A stretch of DNA of 64,000 bases from Owenia fusiformis (Eukaryota; Annelida; Polychaeta; Sabellida; Oweniidae), in the NCBI GenBank assembly GCA_903813345.2, contig CAIIXF020000001.1:5148001-5212000 (forward strand), written 5' to 3'. Positions 59,000 through 64,000 of this stretch are shown here, piece by piece. Each line of letters opens with the position of its first letter. The stretch's first letter is position 1. A program made the translations under genes and the position numbers. Below the pieces are notes generated by a model, which was given only the letters and a program-made list of their open reading frames with translations, ran no database searches and was not told where the DNA came from.

Positions 59000-59713
59000 A
59001 TGATGAACAGGAAAATTTCAACCAGAGATAACCAAGCAGATGACTTCTCCTCAGATGAAGAAAGTGATATAGATTTTGATGATTCGGTGTCGGTGAACAA
59101 TGACAACAATAACAACTCAGAAAAACATTGGCAAGAGGACAGACTTCTATTTAATGGCAAGGAACAATTTGTTAATGACACCAGTGTCGCGGGACCATCG
59201 GGACTGGCATTGGCGACCCGGGAATCATGGACAGGTTCACAGTTTGGCCATTCTTCCTTGTCGCCAAGACTGTCGTTTCTGAGCTATCTTCCAGAACAGA
59301 GGGAGTTTCTTCCAAAACAAATGCTAGATTCTCCACTAATATCGGATGGTTTCCCATCTATACGTAAAGGACATAGGCGGGTATTCACTAATACACGTGA
59401 AAGGTGGCGTCAACAAAACGTAAATGGTGCTTTTGCAGAACTGCGTCGTATTGTACCAACTCATCCGCCGGATAAAAAACTTAGCAAAAATGAGATTTTA
59501 AGACTTGCAATAAAATATATTAAATTGCTCATGAAAATTTTGGAATATCAGGACGGTAAGAGTACTTGTGCAGAAAATAGGGAGTATTCAAATGTAGCAC
59601 ATCAAAATAACGATAAACTTCGGGATCCTAGGAGTTCGCCAATTCTGTCGCCAGATGGCTCTCATAATGAATCTAGTTACTATGGTGATACTAGTGCTGA
59701 TGATTCGAATTGA
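59000..59713 (+). CDS. tal1: TAL1/SCL-type bHLH transcription factor
   Basis: 237 aa if started at ATG 59000 (a second ATG follows at 59003 in a better context). An in-frame ATG at 58949 lies before the acceptor TTTGCAGCAG and is probably intronic. N-terminus: acidic Ser/Asp-rich stretch ([13 protein letters not shown]) and a poly-Asn-like run. The bHLH domain at about residues 126-185 reads [20 protein letters not shown] through [20 protein letters not shown] and LMKIL, almost identical to the TAL1/LYL1/TAL2 family, including the E-box-contacting Glu-Arg of the basic region. Known: these factors pair with E proteins and GATA/LMO2 partners in blood and neural cells. Coding is in one exon here; an upstream coding exon is not needed. 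The 3' UTR runs into repeat DNA, with AATAAA at 59935. Confidence 0.92.
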   Translation: MMNRKISTRDNQADDFSSDEESDIDFDDSVSVNNDNNNNSEKHWQEDRLLFNGKEQFVNDTSVAGPSGLALATRESWTGSQFGHSSLSPRLSFLSYLPEQREFLPKQMLDSPLISDGFPSIRKGHRRVFTNTRERWRQQNVNGAFAELRRIVPTHPPDKKLSKNEILRLAIKYIKLLMKILEYQDGKSTCAENREYSNVAHQNNDKLRDPRSSPILSPDGSHNESSYYGDTSADDSN

Positions 59714-59864
59714 AGTAAATGAATCCGAATACAGGATTATTCTATTATATAGTTTGGTAACCCTGACTTCCACTCGGAAAGCCCGACAAAGCCGATTTAT
59801 GCTTCGGGTGACTGTTGCTTCCTCTCTCAATATTCCGAATTTCTAGTCTCGGGCGTAAGGGATA

Positions 59865-60388
59865 GGATATCTTTTCCACTTTTCCACATACAACCGTAAA
59901 CAAGTACGTTTGCGAACAAAATGAAGTATTTATTAATAAACTAGAGTTTATGAGCAAAATAATCATGTATGATTTATTAAAAATTGGTATCGTATTTTTT
60001 GTTTAATGTACACCTGAAAAGTTGAAGGTAACAAAAAATGAGCAAAAAAGGTCACTGTCACAGATTCTATTTTTCAAACTATATGACGTCACAATATGGG
60101 ACGCTTACTAAGAATTCATCCTTTCAAATAACACTTCCATCTACTTTTATCAAAATGATAGTCAAATGTGAGTTATGAGCGTTTAAAGACGAAAAATTGT
60201 TCAAAATGTAACGTGTCGACAGCGGATATTTGCCAGATTTTGGCCGGGGTAAAAAAACTCGTTTTAAAAAAAGAACGCGTAAAAATGGTATATACATTTG
60301 ATTAGAATAATATCTTATATTCCGAAGAATTAAAGTTACATTCATGCAATACCCTAAAAACACAAGTGCGCCACCTTTTTGCGACGTG
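59865..60388. repeat. 5'-truncated copy of the 18569 transposon
   Basis: Direct-orientation match to about 18895-19466 (CTTTTCCACATACAAC, ATAATCATGTATGATTTATT, GTACACCTGAAAAGTTGAAG), ending CACCTTTTTGCGACGTG. Left terminus missing. Confidence 0.8.
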
Positions 60389-60689
60389 GCTATAGGAAAG
60401 CTAGGTAGTCACCAGTGCAAAGGTTGTAGGTTAGTCCCTGAGCTGATTCTTCTAAGAGCTCTTGATAAGGAGTTTGTTGTCCGGGTGTCCGCCTCAAAAA
60501 TCAACTACTGCATACCATAGTGTTCCTATATATGCTCTACACTCACTGGGTTATGGTATATTTATCCGGTACAGGCCCGTAAGACACTTTTCTCCAAGGG
60601 GGGTGCGGTTTTTACTAAAGAGAATATAAAATCGTCAATTTTTTGCCGCGTAAACCAAATCGCATAAGTCAGAGTGGGGGGGGGGGTCG
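60389..60689. other. Intergenic, nothing recognised
   Basis: Contains a G run near 60677; otherwise no feature. Confidence 0.4.
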
Positions 60690-61760
60690 GTCACTCCCCC
60701 TAGAAGATTTTACAGTTTTGAGATGCTATTTGGTGCATTCTGGGCACTTTCAAAGTGTATGAGTCAATAAGAAAAATGTGATTTTTTCAAATTCTTTTGG
60801 GGGTGTCAAAAAGGATGAGAGGGTGAAGTGGGGGAGCAAGGGGTCGTCCCCCAGAAACATTGACCATATCAAGGTGCAATTTGATGAGGTCTGGGCACTT
60901 AAAAAATGTCTGAGACAATACATGAAATTCAGAATATTTTCTTTTGTTTTGTGGGGGATGTTAGGGGTGGCTTACTCTCATAGAAAATTTTACAATTTAA
61001 AGATGATATTTGGTACTTCTGGGCACTTTTAAAGTGTATTAGTCAATAAAAACATTGAAAAACAATCATAATTTTTTTCAAATTTTGGGGGTGTCAAAGG
61101 GGAGGGAGGGGTGCCAGAGGGGGAGGTGGAGTTGGGGTGCCAGAGGGGGAGCAAGTGTTTGTCCCCCATATCTGTCCCCCAGAAACATTTACGATATCTA
61201 GGTGCTATTCGATGAAGTCTGGGCACTTTAAAAGTGTCTGTGCCTATCAGTTCCCAAGAAAATTTTACAATTTTAAGATGCTGTTTGGTGCTTTCTGGGC
61301 ACTTTCAGAGTGTATGAGTCAATAAAAATTTGAAAAATCTTAATTTTTTTTTAATTTTTGGGGGGCAGGGGGTGTGTCAAGGGGGGATGCCAGATTTTAC
61401 GACACTATTTGGTGCTTCCTGGGCACTTTCAAAGTGTATGAGTCAATTAAAGAATTTGAGAAAATCACAACTTTTATCCAATTTTTTTTTTGGGGGGGGG
61501 TCAAGGGGGGGGGGGGCGCCAGAGGGGGAGGTGGTGTGGGGATGAAAGTGCAAGATGCAAGAGGAAAGCAAGTGTTAGTCCCCCAGAAACACTAACTGTA
61601 TCAAGGAGCTATTTGATGATGTCTGTGCACTTTAAAAGTGTCTGGGACAAAACACTGAAATAAATTTAGATTTTTTCCATTGTTTTGTGGGGGGTGTGAG
61701 GGGTGGCAAATACCCCTAGAAAATTTTACAATTTTAAGATGCTATTTGGTGCTTTCACCT
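60690..61760. repeat. G-rich complex tandem array
   Basis: Two related half-units alternate: one with TTTTACAATTTTAAGATGCT, TGGGCACTTTCAAAGTGTAT and GAGTCAATAAAAA; the other with GTCCCCCAGAAACAT, ATATCAAGGTGC and GGGCACTTTAAAAGTGTCTG. At least six occurrences. Separated by GGGGGAG and GGGGGTGTC blocks and homopolymer G and T runs near 61490-61515. ORFs across it are by-products of the G-rich repeats. Confidence 0.75.
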
Positions 61761-62670
61761 AGAAAATGAGGATTTAGGCAAGGATGTATTGACTTAACAT
61801 GGGCTATATCCACTATGGACATATCTGGACATAGACATAGACATGGACATATCCATGGGGCCTATAATCATATTACCAAGCCATCATAGATATCTATTTG
61901 GGTTTCTGTCGCCCTGTAAATTTTATACATGCCGCATTACCTTTTTGAAGCATTAGACCGGGTTTTTATTGACCAAAACATTGGGTCATGCAGATTTTTT
62001 CTATAGCAGACGTTTGCACCCTGTGGGTACCATATAATTGACATTTTTCAAATTTTATGTTCTCTTGTTAATCTAAAGTACTTAATTCCTATCAAAACCA
62101 ATTGATATGATACTTCAAATGCAGTTCATGTGGTAGAAATATGTATATTATTAAAAGTTGTTTTTAGAAGGCAACCTTGGGTGACCCTATTTTAGAGGCA
62201 AAAGCCCCTGTTACAATCAAAACGAAATACGTATTTTTTAGAAGGGGAATTCAGTACTTTGAAATGGTATGTTCATTTTTGTGGCAGATGACGGGACAAC
62301 GAAACTACATTTTTAGGAGCAGCTCAGGCATGTCAGGGGCTATTGGTGGTTCAAATCCCATGACTAACCACTTTCTTTGTTGCCCAACTGTATTTGCGCG
62401 TACTTATTTATATGCAATATGGTTCATGTACATGAACTATTCAAATAACACTGGTGATCCGCTCGATTACGCTGGTTACCGAAACGGTTCGTTTCAGTAA
62501 CAAAATGTCGGAACGTCGAAGGTACGATTTTTCTTTTTTCTTTATTTCACGCGCTGTAGACAGAATCCTAACAGTTCTCTCACAAACGTGTATCAGCATC
62601 ATATATTTTAGAAAATTTGCAAAAAAATAGCTCAGAAGACAACAGAATCGTCGATTTGATTCCTCGATTA
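61761..62670. other. Intergenic; possible ATG-donor pair at 62505
   Basis: ACATAGACATAGACATGGACAT words near 61830. AAAATGTCGGAACGTCGAAG/GTACGA at 62502-62523 could be a short coding start, but without support. Confidence 0.3.
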
Positions 62671-62738
62671 AGTTACATAAACGGTATGGATTAAAAGTGT
62701 AGATCTTTACCGTTTTTCGAAATACCGTTTATGTAACT
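62671..62738. repeat. Perfect 17-bp-arm hairpin
   Basis: AGTTACATAAACGGTAT (62671-62687) and its exact inverse (62722-62738), loop of 34 bases containing TTTACCGTTTTTCG. It ends 22 bases before the candidate start codon at 62761. Confidence 0.8.
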
Positions 62739-62760
62739 TACGATACGTCAGCGTAACAAG

Positions 62761-62788
62761 ATGGAAGAACTTCCGGGCTTCGTTTTCG
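62761..62788 (+). CDS. Candidate first coding exon of a gene continuing rightwards
   Basis: AACAAGATGG start context, then MEELPGFVF and a strong donor TTCG/GTAAGA in phase 1. No downstream exon found in the last 1.2 kb, so the rest would lie beyond the window. Product unknown. Confidence 0.3.
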
Positions 62789-62997
62789 GTAAGATATTTT
62801 TATTTCTCGATTCTACACCACTTATAAGTCAAGTTGTGGACAATAATTTGGCTCAAAGTTAAGGGAGATAGTCTAGTTTAAGAATATGCAGGCGGTTCTA
62901 TGTTTGGTATATTAACGACTCGGACGCAATTTACATATTTAGCCCCTCGCTTTTGTTACGTTGACGATCTTCATGAATATTGTCACATTGGCAATAT

Positions 62998-63195
62998 TCA
63001 TTTGACACCAAAAACACCTCAAACAGATCACATCAGAGTTGACACTAGATCATGAAAATATATTTTCGATCTATTAATTTATATATTTCAGGTTTTTAGC
63101 AATGCCATTGAAAGATGGCATTGTTGTTTGCATTAATTATCCATTCATTTTTGATAGGATTTTCAACCATGCGCCATCTTTTAATCCAAGAGTTA
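62998..63195. repeat. Direct repeat, copy 1
   Basis: About 198 bp (TTCATTTGACACCAAAAACA ... TTTTAATCCAAGAGTTA), repeated with few differences at 63452-63649. Each contains the small hairpin GCAATGCCATTGAAAGATGG / GGCATTG. Confidence 0.85.
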
Positions 63196-63451
63196 TTTAA
63201 AACATACACTTTGTGAAAAGTGGTAATTCACTTCTTTTGATCTCTGAACTTCAAATGCTTTCTATGCAAGTAATTTTTCTTTCACTTCAGTATTAACCCA
63301 AATTAAAGTTTTATCATATTTGATTGAGTGTGTGAGTAACATGTCTCAAATAATGTTTTGTCCCTTTTCCTTCAAAAATAAGGTCTAAATAAAGTCTCAC
63401 TTTTGATCTTCATAGTATTTCCAATGGAAATACAATGCAAGTACCTGATCT

Positions 63452-63649
63452 TTCATTTGACACCAAAAACATTTCAAACAGATCACATCAGAGTTGACAC
63501 TAGATCATGAAATATATTTTCGATCCATCAATTTATATATTTCAAGTTTTTAGCAATGCCATTGAAAGATGGCATTGTTGTTTGCATTAATTATCCATTC
63601 ATTTTTGATAGGATTTTCAACCATAGGCCATCTTTTAATCCAAGAGTTA
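63452..63649. repeat. Direct repeat, copy 2
   Basis: See 62998-63195; the two are separated by 256 bp of unrelated sequence. Confidence 0.85.
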
Positions 63650-64000
63650 AATTATAAACGGTTATGTGGCTGACAAGCAAAATAATGTTCAGTGATATTA
63701 AATCTACCAATACAATATATTTAGAACAGTGGAGCTTCAACAGGAGGAAGTTGTTGAAATTTTTTCAATTAATTTAGTACTAAAGGTGTTGATCCATAGA
63801 CGCATAGCAAAGAACTGAAGTATATACATTTAGATGCACTTTTTAGCCACTAAAGCAATGACGTAAGCAGACAGCATGTACACACATGGAAATACAAATG
63901 CAAGAAAGTGATACAGTATCGGTGTTTATTGTTATAATTTGAAATAAAGAAATACAATATATAAAAAAAAGAATCAGATCTAGCAAGCGGGCCAACAAAA
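63650..64000. other. Right edge, nothing recognised
   Basis: AT-rich sequence with AATAAAG near 63943; no gene assigned. Confidence 0.4.

Noticed and set aside
61330-61595. Gly-rich ORFs in two frames
   Set aside because: By-products of GGGGG runs in the tandem array.

Overview
The window is nuclear DNA of a bilaterian animal, most likely a marine invertebrate. The evidence is spliced genes with GT-AG introns in several phases, animal-only protein families (a prostanoid-type GPCR, a TAL/SCL bHLH factor, a secreted S1 protease with an extra cysteine domain), AT-rich intergenic DNA, and a very high load of animal-type transposons. I cannot name the phylum from the sequence.

Layout. 0-4.7 kb: tRNA-bearing LTRs, a decayed intron-containing pogo/CENP-B-type transposase, a tRNA-like sequence and a mariner-type MITE. 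4.8-6.6 kb: a two-exon gene for a 539-residue low-complexity protein I do not recognise. 8.3-13.2 kb: a composite inverted repeat, then a possible spliced non-coding transcript. 16.5-28.2 kb: an eight-exon secreted serine protease (346 aa) whose introns are full of nested transposons. 28.3-31.2 kb: a three-copy 375-bp repeat, then a dead Ty3/Gypsy integrase fragment broken by a complete miniature LTR retrotransposon. 31-41 kb: gene-poor, with short MITEs. 41.6-43.4 kb: an EP4-like prostanoid receptor in two exons (499 aa). 43.5-54.5 kb: large inverted-repeat elements, some nested. 58.4-59.7 kb: a TAL1/SCL-type bHLH gene with a visible TATA-like promoter and 5' leader. 60.7-61.8 kb: a G-rich tandem array. 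62.7 kb: a possible first exon of a further gene. 63.0-63.6 kb: two direct repeats.

The genes do not look like a functional cluster. The protease has a signal peptide, a six-cysteine module resembling CLIP/beta-defensin domains, a Thr/Ser-rich linker and a trypsin-fold domain with an unusual S1 pocket (Gly at 189, Asp at 226, as in crab brachyurins). The receptor and the bHLH gene are ordinary, well-conserved family members.

The most unusual structure is a family of TG...CA LTRs of about 173-209 bp. The best copy carries a sense-oriented tRNA-like module with pol III A and B boxes. One element is complete (LTR, tRNA-Leu-type primer site, 51-52 bp of further interior up to a purine tract, LTR, 4-bp target duplication). 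It recalls the plant Cassandra TRIMs, which carry a 5S rRNA module. Several other elements show exact target duplications or paralogous empty sites, so the order of insertion can be read directly. All calls are by eye; no database search or alignment was run.
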